DNA of 64,000 nt from an uncultured Clostridia bacterium (GTDB lineage: Bacteria; Bacillota; Clostridia; Christensenellales; Borkfalkiaceae): positions 124,001 to 188,000 of the forward strand of contig CANQOY010000001.1 of assembly GCA_947625605.1 (NCBI GenBank), read 5' to 3'. Shown here in pieces: positions 16,336 through 25,900 of the stretch (position 1 is the stretch's first letter; the number at the start of each line of letters is the position of its first letter). Below the pieces are notes generated by a model. That model saw only the letters and a list, made by a program, of their open reading frames with translations, had not been told where the DNA came from and did not search any database. The translations under genes and the position numbers were made by a program.

Positions 16336-17316
16336 ATGGCAACCATTCCGTGTCCTGCGTGCGGGCGGGAAATTTGGGACAAATCAACGCGCTGTATCCA
16401 CTGCGGCACGCCGATCTTCGTGTGCCCCGAGTGCGGACACATCGCGGCGGGCGAGGGAAAAATCTGTGAAAACTGCGGCTTTGTGAGAGACGCGGCAAAG
16501 ACGGCCGCACAAGCCCAAACGGCTGTGCGAGATCAAACGGCCGTGCCAAACGAAGCGGCAACGCAGCCAACAGCCCCGAAACTTCCCGTCGCGCTTGACG
16601 TCGTGGATCTGTGGCTGATAAATAATCCGCAGGAAAGGCCGCGTCGTAAAAAAGCGAATATAGTCGCGCGGGTAACTGAAATATTGGCATGTGTTCTAAT
16701 CGTGGGTATCGTCATTTGGTTCATTATCATGTGGAATGATTCCCAAAAAGCAAACCCCATTCAGGCGGCGGAAATGGCCCTCCGCTATCCGACCTATTCT
16801 AAAATCATATGGATCTTGGCGATCGCAGAAATAATTTTGATGACAATAGGGTTTTCTGCGAGCATCTATGCGGCCAGATGGGATTGGAGATGCTTGCGTT
16901 GGCTAAAACGTCAAAAAGTTGACGTACGAAGCATGCTCAAAATGGAATCGGCCGACCTTTTTATCGGCAGTATGTGGAAATTCAGAGAGTACGGTCGACT
17001 TAAATTTCCCAATTTACAAGTGCGGCAGGTCTATTATTCCGCATTGAAAAATACTAATGTGATCTTTATGATAGAAACTATTCTGATGATTATCATAGAG
17101 GTAGTTACTATCTGCTTCACAGTTTTTCTTACAGAAATGACCAATCAATTGATATCCCTGGTACTAACAAGGCACGAAATAACGTCGTTAGACCCGAGCG
17201 CATGGTTTATAGCAGGGGCGTTTATGGAAATTTTTAGTGCATTAATTTTAGTTGTCTATCGCTTTATTTCCGGAAAAATCATTAAAAACTACTTAAAACA
17301 AGAGATGCAGTCGTAA
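16336..17316 (+). CDS. Double zinc-ribbon membrane protein, unknown function
   Basis: A 326-residue protein with two zinc ribbons at the N-terminus: CPACG...CIHCG (residues 6-25) and CPECG...CENCG (residues 30-50). An Ala/Gln/Pro-rich linker with AQTAVRDQTAVPNEAATQ follows. Four hydrophobic helices lie near 118-137, 155-178, 240-263 and 290-312. Ribosome site AGGAGAGG is close upstream. Like its neighbour it is AT-rich in the membrane part. The two together look like a membrane complex under control of the module 3 regulator. Function unknown. Confidence 0.65.
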   Translation: MATIPCPACGREIWDKSTRCIHCGTPIFVCPECGHIAAGEGKICENCGFVRDAAKTAAQAQTAVRDQTAVPNEAATQPTAPKLPVALDVVDLWLINNPQERPRRKKANIVARVTEILACVLIVGIVIWFIIMWNDSQKANPIQAAEMALRYPTYSKIIWILAIAEIILMTIGFSASIYAARWDWRCLRWLKRQKVDVRSMLKMESADLFIGSMWKFREYGRLKFPNLQVRQVYYSALKNTNVIFMIETILMIIIEVVTICFTVFLTEMTNQLISLVLTRHEITSLDPSAWFIAGAFMEIFSALILVVYRFISGKIIKNYLKQEMQS

Positions 17317-18300
17317 CTTCGCCCGCCCGCCTCGTCTCTCCTGTCATTCCGCCCCGCCCGCTTCTCACCTGCCCCCCTTTGAAGGGTGGAGCGGTGCAAT
17401 TCTGCTCAACAGTGCAGTGCACTGTGAGCTGCACCGCGACAGGAGGCGTGGCCTCGCCGACGGCATTGCGGCGGTCCCTGCCGCCGCAACCGGGTCGAGG
17501 CGAAGCCGAGACTGAGGGGGTGTCATTCCAATCGTCATGTTGAGCGAAGCCGAAACATCGCCTTATTTTATCATGCGGACACCCTTCGACGGTGCTCAGG
17601 GTGACGTGATTCAGAATGAACCCCCACCTGTCGCGGCTTTGCCGCGCCACCCGCCCCCTTGAAAAGGGGGCGGGTCATCCCGCTCCGCCTCGTCTCTCCT
17701 GTCATTCCGAGGGGCAACGCCCCGAGAGAATCCCCTTATACGAAGTCCGTCATCGACCAAGGGGATACACTCGTCCGCTTCGCGGCCTCGGTATGACATG
17801 GGGCACCTGCCCCCGTCCCACGCTGTCATTCCGACGACCGAGCTTGCGAGGGAGGAGAGAATCCCCCAATACGAAGTCCATCATCAACCATGCCTCCCTT
17901 GGAGTCGTCCCTGTTTACGGGGGCGGCTCCTTTTCGAGAGAATCCCCTTATACGAAGTCCGTCATCGACCAAGGGGATACACTCGTCCGCTTCGCGGCCT
18001 CGGTATGACAGGAAAACCATGCCCCCGTCCCACGCTGTCATTCCGAGGGGCTTTGCCCCGAGAGAATCCCCTGAAACGAAGTCCGTCAACGACCATGCCT
18101 CCCTTGGCGCACCCTTGAGGGGGAGCTCCGCCGTAGGCGGTGAGGGGGTGTCATTCTGATTAAGCGCCACCCCTTCCGTCACTCGCGATGCTCGTGCCAC
18201 CCACCCCTCGAGGGGTGGGCAAGGCCCCCCGTTCCACGCTGTCATTCCGCTCCGCTCCGTCTCTCCTGTCATTCCGTCCGCTTCTTGGGCGGAACTTTTT
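17317..18300. repeat. Intergenic mosaic repeat island 2
   Basis: A stretch of about 1.1 kb without a credible gene. Segment 17514-17672 repeats 14917-15075. A 75-base unit, 17724-17798, repeats at 17936-18010, each running from GAGAGAATCCCC to CTCGGTATGACA. GTCATTCCGAGGGG words recur at about 17700 and 18038, and a GAGCTCCGCCGTAGGCGG module at about 18120 matches island 1. The inverted GTCATTCCGAG...CTCGGTATGAC ends give the units a MITE-like look, but there is no transposase nearby. Antisense frames through it are not believed to code. Confidence 0.8.
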
Positions 18301-18350
18301 CCCATGATTCGACGCCGTTCGATTTCATTTCGCAATTTTCTGCAAAGGCA

Positions 18351-18379
18351 TTGACTTTTTCGGCCGAAACATCTATAAT
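18351..18379 (+). promoter_or_regulatory. Sigma-A promoter
   Basis: TTGACT (18351-18356), 17-base spacer, TATAAT (18374-18379), 34 bases before the start of the small membrane protein gene. AAAGGAGG ribosome site at 18396-18403. Confidence 0.75.
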
Positions 18380-18412
18380 GAAAGTATCAATCCAAAAGGA
18401 GGATATGAAAAA

Positions 18413-18889
18413 ATGGGAAAGTTCAAGAAGCCTGCCCTTATGGGCATCATCCTGAGCGCGGTTGCCGCGGTGGGATTCGTCTTGGCGATCGTTGGGCTCG
18501 CAGTTGATGCCGTTAAGGCCGGAGCCATGGGCATTTCGCTGGGTGTGCAGTGGTTCGATCTCGGCGGCGCGCCGGTGGATATCCCCGGGGAGCTGCTCGA
18601 AGCGTTCGCGATCATTCTGTTCATCTTCTCGTTCGCTGCATGTGTTCTCACCGTGCTCAGCGCCTTCGGGATCGTGAAGCTGCCCAATGTCGTGAAGTTT
18701 GCGGCTGCGGCTCTGATCGTCGTCATCGCGCTTCTCACCGTCATCCTTACCTGCGTATTCGTCAATCAGTTGAACGATGCGATGGGAATTGCAACATCGG
18801 GCGCGGGATATAAGGTCGACGCGGCGCCTTTCCTGATCGCGATCGGCTCGATCGCCACGGCGGTCCCGCTTGCATTGATCAAGGAATAA
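18413..18889 (+). CDS. Four-helix membrane protein, unknown function
   Basis: A 158-residue integral membrane protein with four hydrophobic helices near residues 9-31, 62-88, 94-115 and 133-154. The extracytoplasmic loop between helices 1 and 2 contains WFDLGGAPVDIPGE. No conserved charged or catalytic motif is visible. It has its own consensus promoter, a good ribosome site and a strong terminator, so it is a genuine single-gene unit even though it lies next to a repeat island. No family was recognised. Confidence 0.65.
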   Translation: MGKFKKPALMGIILSAVAAVGFVLAIVGLAVDAVKAGAMGISLGVQWFDLGGAPVDIPGELLEAFAIILFIFSFAACVLTVLSAFGIVKLPNVVKFAAAALIVVIALLTVILTCVFVNQLNDAMGIATSGAGYKVDAAPFLIAIGSIATAVPLALIKE

Positions 18890-18902
18890 TCTCAAACGCA
18901 AC

Positions 18903-18932
18903 AAAAAAGGGATCGGTTCCGATCCCTTTTTT
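18903..18932 (+). terminator. Rho-independent terminator
   Basis: A perfect 14-base-pair stem AAAAAAGGGATCGG / CCGATCCCTTTTTT with a 2-base gap between arms. It can act in both directions. Confidence 0.9.
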
Positions 18933-19068
18933 GTTGCCACAAATGCGGACATGGGTGCCCCGTAATAGCTCATGGGGCATCTGTGGATGCTATTTCTCCG
19001 AAGATGGGGGAGACGGATTGCGGCGCAGCGGGTATGCTGCGCCGTTTTGCAAGAAAATTTTCGGAGTT

Positions 19069-19428
19069 TCAGATGGGCAGATCGCGTTCGCCGAACCCGA
19101 GACTGATCAAAATTGCACGGTTGACCTTGGACATGGTGGCCGCGGGGAGCTCCCCGATGCGCGCCATCAGCCGTTTCTTGTCGATCGTACGGATCTGTTC
19201 GAGCAGAATGACGGAGTCCCGTTGGAGCCCGAAGGCCTGCGGCAGTTCGATATGCGTCGGCAGGCGCGCCTTGTGGATCTTGCTCGTCACGGCGGCGGCG
19301 ATCACGGTAGGGGAGTACTTGTTTCCCGTATCGTTCTGCACCACGAGGACGGGCCGCACGCCGCCCTGCTCGCTTCCCACCACGGGGGAGAGGTCGGCAT
19401 AATAGAGTTCTCCGCGCTTTACCGTCAT
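19069..19428 (-). CDS. MazF/PemK-family endoribonuclease toxin (orphan)
   Basis: A 119-residue member of the PemK/MazF family (NdoA/EndoA type), which cuts mRNA at short sequence motifs. Typical features are [38 protein letters not shown] strand [19 protein letters not shown], and [17 protein letters not shown]. The start at 19428 follows AAGGAGAAAG. In Bacillus the MazE-like antitoxin gene lies directly upstream; here the ~500 bases upstream hold no antitoxin-like reading frame that could be found, so the toxin is an orphan or its antitoxin is elsewhere. A minus-strand promoter lies ~120 bases ahead. Confidence 0.88.
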   Translation of the reverse strand: MTVKRGELYYADLSPVVGSEQGGVRPVLVVQNDTGNKYSPTVIAAAVTSKIHKARLPTHIELPQAFGLQRDSVILLEQIRTIDKKRLMARIGELPAATMSKVNRAILISLGFGERDLPI

Positions 19429-19550
19429 TGCTTTCTCCTTCGTGAACGTCTCCGCTATCATTGTATGTACCGAGGCAAAGAGCCGTTCACTTACCGCCCT
19501 TATCTTTGCCCTCTCCCGCCCGATTTATACCTCTTCCGCCGCGCCCGAAA

Positions 19551-19579
19551 ATTATAAATCATTCATGAATATATGCAAA
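19551..19579 (-). promoter_or_regulatory. Probable promoter for the MazF gene
   Basis: On the minus strand, -10 TATAAT (19551-19556) with a weak -35 TTTGCA (19574-19579) at 17-base spacing. It leaves a ~120-base leader before the MazF start. The rest of the 508-base gap to 19937 holds the promoter of the next gene and AT-rich DNA with no credible reading frame. Confidence 0.45.
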
Positions 19580-19794
19580 ATTTTTTTTGATTTTCACGCA
19601 GTTTTCAGAAAGAATTTTTTCGTTTCGGGCACACTTTTTGTGCTTCGGTATACTTTCGAAAGGGCCGCATCATCCTATAATAGTGATAAAAATGGGCAAA
19701 AAATCGCGATATTTCGGCCGATCGTGAGCAATTAGGTTGCCAAACTGTGAATTTATGACAAAATCATAGAATTCAAACCCGCGGCGGTTTTCGA

Positions 19795-19937
19795 TTGACA
19801 AATATAATTTTTGCGTGGTATAATTTAATCACGAAAGACGCACCGAACGGTGCAGTATTTTTTTCGCGCGCTTTTTTCGCGCCTATTTGGCGTAGCGCGC
19901 GGGTGTGAGAACAAAATCCTACGGGTGAGGTAACGAT
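19795..19937 (+). promoter_or_regulatory. Promoter and attenuator-like leader of the subtilase-peptide transporter operon
   Basis: TTGACA (19795-19800), 18-base spacer, TATAAT (19819-19824). The leader then has a small hairpin GCACCGAACGGTGC (19840-19853) followed by AGTATTTTTTT, which resembles an intrinsic terminator. A second nested GC hairpin (about 19865-19901, GCGCGC arms) comes before the ribosome site. A terminator placed between promoter and gene suggests attenuation; no ligand-binding motif was recognised. Confidence 0.6.
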
Positions 19938-22900
19938 ATGATGAAACCCAAATTCACAGGCAGGAAGATTGCGATCTGCGGGCTCTCCGTGCTCATGGCG
20001 GGCTCGCTCGCGGCCGGCCAGCTCGCCGTCCTCGGCGGGAGCGGGAAGGAGGCGGATCCCACCGCCACAAGTACGGCCGGCGTGACGGACGTCACGGGCC
20101 GCGTCGGCGTCGATGCGTCGCAGATGTACGACGAATCCGTCGTGCAAAAGCTCCCCGAGGGGCTTTCGGGTGACCGCGAGATCTCCGTCATTGTCAACAC
20201 GACGGACAAGACGCTCCTCAAAGCCTTTACGGCGCAGAGCGGGCGGTATTCGTCTTTCGACGCCTTCGCGGATTCTGCCGAGGGCGGCAGGGTCGCGGCC
20301 GAAATTTCGAGCGCGAACGAAGCGGCGCTCGGCCGTATCCGCAACGCGGGCGTCAAGTTCACGCGCGGCGCCGACTATGATACCGTCATGGGCGGCTTCG
20401 AGCTCGTCGTCAAGGCCAAGGAATTCGAGAAGATCTCCGCCGCACTCGCGGGGACTTCGGCCTCCGCATATATCAGCGAAGAGTACGCGCCCAGCGAAGC
20501 GCAGCTCGTCACGAACGACGTCAATGTCTACGGCACGGGCATCTTCGACAGCTCCGCCTCCGCTTACGACGGCACGGGCACCGTGGTCGCCGTGCTCGAT
20601 ACGGGCCTCGACTACACGCACTCCGTGTTCGATCCCGCGGTTTTCCGCACCGATTTCGATCTGAGCCGCGTCGGCATGAAGCGCGAAGATCTCGACGGCG
20701 TCATGGGGGATCTCGTGGCGTCGAAGGAGACTGCCGATCTCACCGCGGCCAAGGTGTACGTCAACGAGAAGGTCCCCTATGCGTACGACTATGCGGACCA
20801 TGACGCGGACGTCTACCCTCACGGCGACGGACACGGCACCCATGTCGCGGGCGTCATCCTCGGCGACAACCGCAATTCCGCCCTCAATCTGCCGGGCGAT
20901 CCCGAGATCGTCGGCGTTGCACCCAAGGCGCAGGTCGCCGTGATGAAGGTCTTTTCCGACGTCGATGCGGGCGCGCGCTGGTCGTGGATCGTCTCCGCGC
21001 TCGAAGATTGCGTTCACCTCGGCGTGGACGTCATCAACATGTCCCTCGGCGCCGGTGCAGGCTTCTCCGAGGAAGCGGACGAGAAGCAGGCGTACGTATA
21101 CGAGATGGTCGAGGAGGCGGGCATCAGCTTGGTGACCGCGGCCTCCAACGATTACAGCTCCTCCTACAATTCGGAGAAGAACGGCAACCTCGGCCTCACG
21201 ACCAACCCCGATACGGGCAACGTCGGTTCGCCCTCCACCTTCAAGAATTCGCTCTCCGTCGCCTCCATCAGCGGCGTAAAGACGGCGTACCTCCTCTTTG
21301 AGAATACGATCATGTACTTCACGGAATCCTCGGACGCGGCTGCCGAGCCCAAGGATTTCGTCAAGGAACTCTTCGACGCCATCGACCCCTCCATGAACGA
21401 GTTGGAGATCGAGTACGTCACCGTGCCCGGCATCGGGCGCTCGGCCGACTATCAGAACATCGACGTCAACGGCAAGATCGCGCTCGTGTGCCGCGGCTCC
21501 AATACCTTTGAAGAAAAGGCGCGTATCGCCATGCGCAACGGCGCCATCGGCGTCATCATCTACAACAACGTCTCGGGCGATATCAGAATGACGGTGGGCA
21601 ACCTCTCCAAGGACGGTAAGCCTTTCCCCGTCTGCTCCATTTCGCAGGATAACGGCGAAATGCTCTCCAAGTACACGGATGCAAACGGCAACAAGACGAT
21701 GCGCCCGGGCGGCAAGATCAAGATCAGCCGCGACCAGGTGGCGGGGCCGTTCATGTCTGACTTCTCCTCGTGGGGCCCCACGCCCGATCTGCGCATCAAG
21801 CCCGAGATCACGGCGCACGGCGGTGACATTCTCTCCTCCGTTCCCGGCCAGCGGTATGACCGCCTCTCCGGCACCTCCATGGCCTCTCCCAACCAGGCGG
21901 GCGTCACCGCGCTCGTGAGGCAGTACGTCAAGGAGAACGCCGCCAAGTTCCGCATCACGGCGCAGGAAGGCACTCCCGAATATGCCCGTGCGGTCAGCGC
22001 CGCCGTGTACAGCCTCCTGATGTCCACTGCAGATATCGCCAAGAACACCAACGGTCTGCCTTACTCGGTGCGCAAACAGGGCTCCGGCCTTGCCAACCTC
22101 GCCGAGGCGACCTCTTCCCCCGCCTTCATCAGCACCTTTGAGCGCGACGACGCCGGCCTCTATGACGGCACGCGCTACACGGACGAGGTGATGGACAGGG
22201 CGAAGATCGAAGTCGGCGACGACCCGGAAAAGACGGGCGTCTATGAGCTCAAATTCAACATCAACAACACCTCCTCCTCGGCGCTCAGCTATGACGTGGA
22301 CGCCATCGTCATGACGGAGGGGATCGCGGAGACGCTCACCTACAAGGGCGACAGGACGGTCACCGAAGAGGGCTATCCTCTCGAAGGCGCAAACGTGTCC
22401 GTGGATACCGTGTCCGGGAACGGCTCTGCAAACGGCAATATCGTCACCGTAGACGCGGGCGGCACTTTGACGGTCACCGTCTATGTCCGTCTCGGCGAAT
22501 CCGATCTCGCCTATCTCGATCAGATCGACCAGAACAAGAACACGCCCGTCTTTGCAAACGGCATGTTCGTCGAGGGCTATGTCACGCTGGCGGCAAGCAA
22601 CGGCACCACGATCTCCCTCAACGTTCCCTTCCTCGCCTTCTACGGCAACTGGATGCAGGCGCCCATGTTCGACCTCGACTACTTCGATACGGACGCGGAC
22701 GCGAACGATCCCTCCTTCGATCTGAGCGGCACGCCGCTTGAAAGGACGCTGCCCGATATCTTCGCGACGCTGCCGATCGGCTCCCTCGAAGACGACTATA
22801 TCAACTACCTCGGCTCCTACTACTTCTTGCAGGATCCCACCTCCTCCATCATCTCGGCGCAGCGGGAGCACATTGCGCTCTCGAACGATCCGCAGTCGGT

Positions 22901-25900
22901 CAGCGGCATCTATGGCGTCTATGCGGGCCTGCTCCGCGGCGCGAAGGAGATGCGCATCACCATCACGGATACCGTGACGGGCGAAGTCGTCTGGCAGAAA
23001 GTGGAGTACAATCAGCGCAAGTCCGTACAGGGCGGCTCGCCCTCCCTCGTGGACGTCGATTTCGACATGGCCGAGGCCCATCTGAAAGAGAACACCCAAT
23101 ACGTGTTCCGCTTGGAGGGCGTGATGGACTACGGCGACGGCGGCTTGGATACGAATTTGAAGAACACCTTCGAATTCCCGTTCATGGTCGATTCGCAGGC
23201 CCCCGTGCTCACCGATGTGGAGTACACCGTCGAGTACGACAGAGCCTCCCGCCGCAACCGTCTCTATGCGCGCCTGCACGTGTACGACAATCATTATTCT
23301 ATGGCCATGTACTCGGGCGTAGCCACGAAGAACGCGCCCGGTTCCCAGTACGAATACACGATCAACAATTTCACGCGGCTCCCTACGCCCATCTACTCGG
23401 AGTTCAACTCCACGAGCGTCGTCGTGTTCGAGCTGACGGATTACTTGGATGAGATCAGAAACGGCGATCGGGAGAATTGCTTCTACATCTCCCTGTACGA
23501 CTACGCCATGAACAGTTCGAGCTTCGAGATCAGCCTTCCCGACGACATTACGATGGCGTACTTTACGGAGAACGACAGGATCGTTTACGAGAAGGACGAA
23601 GCGGGCAATGCGATCGGCACGCCTTCGATCACGCTCAACCCCAACGAGACGTATGCGCTCGAACCCAGCGTCTATCCCGACGGCGCGTGGAGAGAGACCT
23701 TGCAGTACGTCTCCACGGATGAGACCGTCGTGCGGATCGTGGACGGAAAGCTCTTTGCCGTTCCCACGGACACCGAGGCCAACCCCGGTACCCGCACCGC
23801 GAGCGTAAAACTCTATGCCCGCGCAGACGCGAAAAGGGAACATGTGCTCGCCACGCTCGACGTGCGCGTCCTCGGCCCGCAGAGCAATGAGGAGGGCTTC
23901 ACCTATCGGCCTTTCGACGCTCCCGTGGCAGACAGCTTCCGCCTCACGGGCTACCATGTGGACAACGCGTTCTATTTCGCGGTCAGCAGCGACCGCGATA
24001 TCGGCATGACGGGCGACACGGTGAACTTCTCCGCCAACTCCACGAGCTATGCGGTCACCATGTATCCCTCCGAGCAGATCAGCGTGCTCTGGGATATGGC
24101 TGCCTACTTCCCCGATGTGACCGAGGTGACCTTTGAGAGCGCGAATACGCGCGTGGCCACCGTCAACGAGGCGGGGCAGATCACGGCGCAGGGCGAGGGC
24201 AACACCTCCATCTCCGTCTCCGTCCGCAAGAACGGGCAGAGCACCCTCTACAACGTCTCCGTCAGCATTTCCGTCAAGAATCCTTACGAGCGCAACGGCC
24301 CGTATCTCTTGGGCTGGCGCGGCATGCCGGACGCGGAGGGCACCGTGACGATCGATCCTTCCCTCGGCTTCACCGAAATCTATGAATACGCATTCTCGCA
24401 CTACCACTCCGTCCCGAAAGACCCTTGGGACGAGATCTCGGAGGAAGATCCCTATTTCAGCAAGACATGGTATCTCGGCGAGAACCAGCACGTCAAGAAA
24501 GTCGTCATCCCCGAGGGGGTGGAGACCATCGGCATGTACGCATTCGCGGGCATGGAGGGGCTGGAAGAGGTCGTTCTGCCCTCTACGCTGAATAAGATCT
24601 CTGCGGGCGCATTCCGCGGCTGCACCAATTTGAAGCGCATCAATCTCGAAAACGTGCAGTTCATCGGGCAGGACGCCTTCGCGCCCGGCATCGTCCGCGA
24701 CGAGGACGACCTCTTTGCCGGCTACACCGCGGGCGTTCCCCTCGAACAGTTTGCCTTCACCGACGCGTCCGGCAACGGCAGCATCATCGCCATCGGCGAC
24801 CGCGCCTTCCAGAACGTGAGGACGGCCTCCAAGCTCGTCCTCCCCGAGAGCGCGCAGTCCATCGGCACACAGGCCTTTGCGAACGCGACCGCGCTCGTTA
24901 CGCTCTCCATCAACGCTTCCACCGTCAAGTTCGGCGCAGGCGCGTTTGAAAACTGCTCCCTGCTCGTCAGCGTGGGCAACATCAATGCGGCAGTCATTCC
25001 CGACGATCTCTTCAACGGGTGCAGAAATCTGTCGAGCGTCACGCTCGGCGCGAGCGTGGAGACGATCGGCGCCAACGCCTTTGCGGGCACCCGTGTCGCG
25101 AGATTCACCGTAAACAGCGGCAATACGCACTACAAGACCGCGCAGGGGAATCCTGCCATCCTGCTCAGCAATGACGGCTCTGAACTCACGATGATCGCGC
25201 CCGGTGCGACGGCAGCGGATGCGACCCTGACGCTTAACGGCGTCACCAAGGTGGGCAAGAGCGCCTTCGCAAACAACACAGTATACCGCACCGTCAATCT
25301 TCCCGACGTGACCGAAGTCGACGACTACGCCTTCCGCGGTTCGGCGGTGACGAGCTTCACATTCGGGCAGCTCACCCGCATCGGCGACTATGCCTTTGCG
25401 CAGACCAATCTCACTTCGCAGTTCGCGACGGCCGTCTTGGGCGGCGATGGGTTGCAGATCGGGGCGTACGCCTTCTTCGGCGCTTTCTCTCAGGGCAAGA
25501 TCGACCTCACGCTCGGAAACAACGTGGCCGTCGGCGACTATGCCTTTGCACAGAATGCGGGCCTCCGCTCCGTCACGGTCGGCGAAAATGCGCGGCTCGG
25601 CGCGGGCGCGTTCGTATCCGCCCACAGCTATGAGGCCATCGAAAGCTTCACCGTCCGCTATTCGGACGGCACAACGAGCCTTTGGGTCAAGATGGGCTAC
25701 ACGGGGACGAACAATCTCCAACGCGTCTCGCTCGGCGAGGGTGCCGAGATCGGCGACTATGCGTTTGCGTACAACATGGGGCTGAACCAACTCACCCTCG
25801 GTGCGGACGCGCGCATCGGCAATTCCGCGTTCGAGCTCTGCACCGCGCTCTCCTCCGTGGATCTCTCCGAGGCCAAGACGATCGGCGCCCGTGCCTTTGC

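Noticed and set aside
17826..18335. Minus-strand frames through repeat island 2 (and similar at 17282-17829)
   Set aside because: They consist of translated repeats, lack ribosome sites, and repeat the same peptide several times.
19429..19700. MazE-like antitoxin gene upstream of MazF
   Set aside because: Minus-strand frames here are interrupted by stops within about 16 codons; none resembles an antitoxin.
19676..19790. TATAAT at 19676 as a promoter for a short peptide (ATG at 19692)
   Set aside because: No acceptable -35 at 17 bases, no ribosome site, and the frame is only 11 codons.
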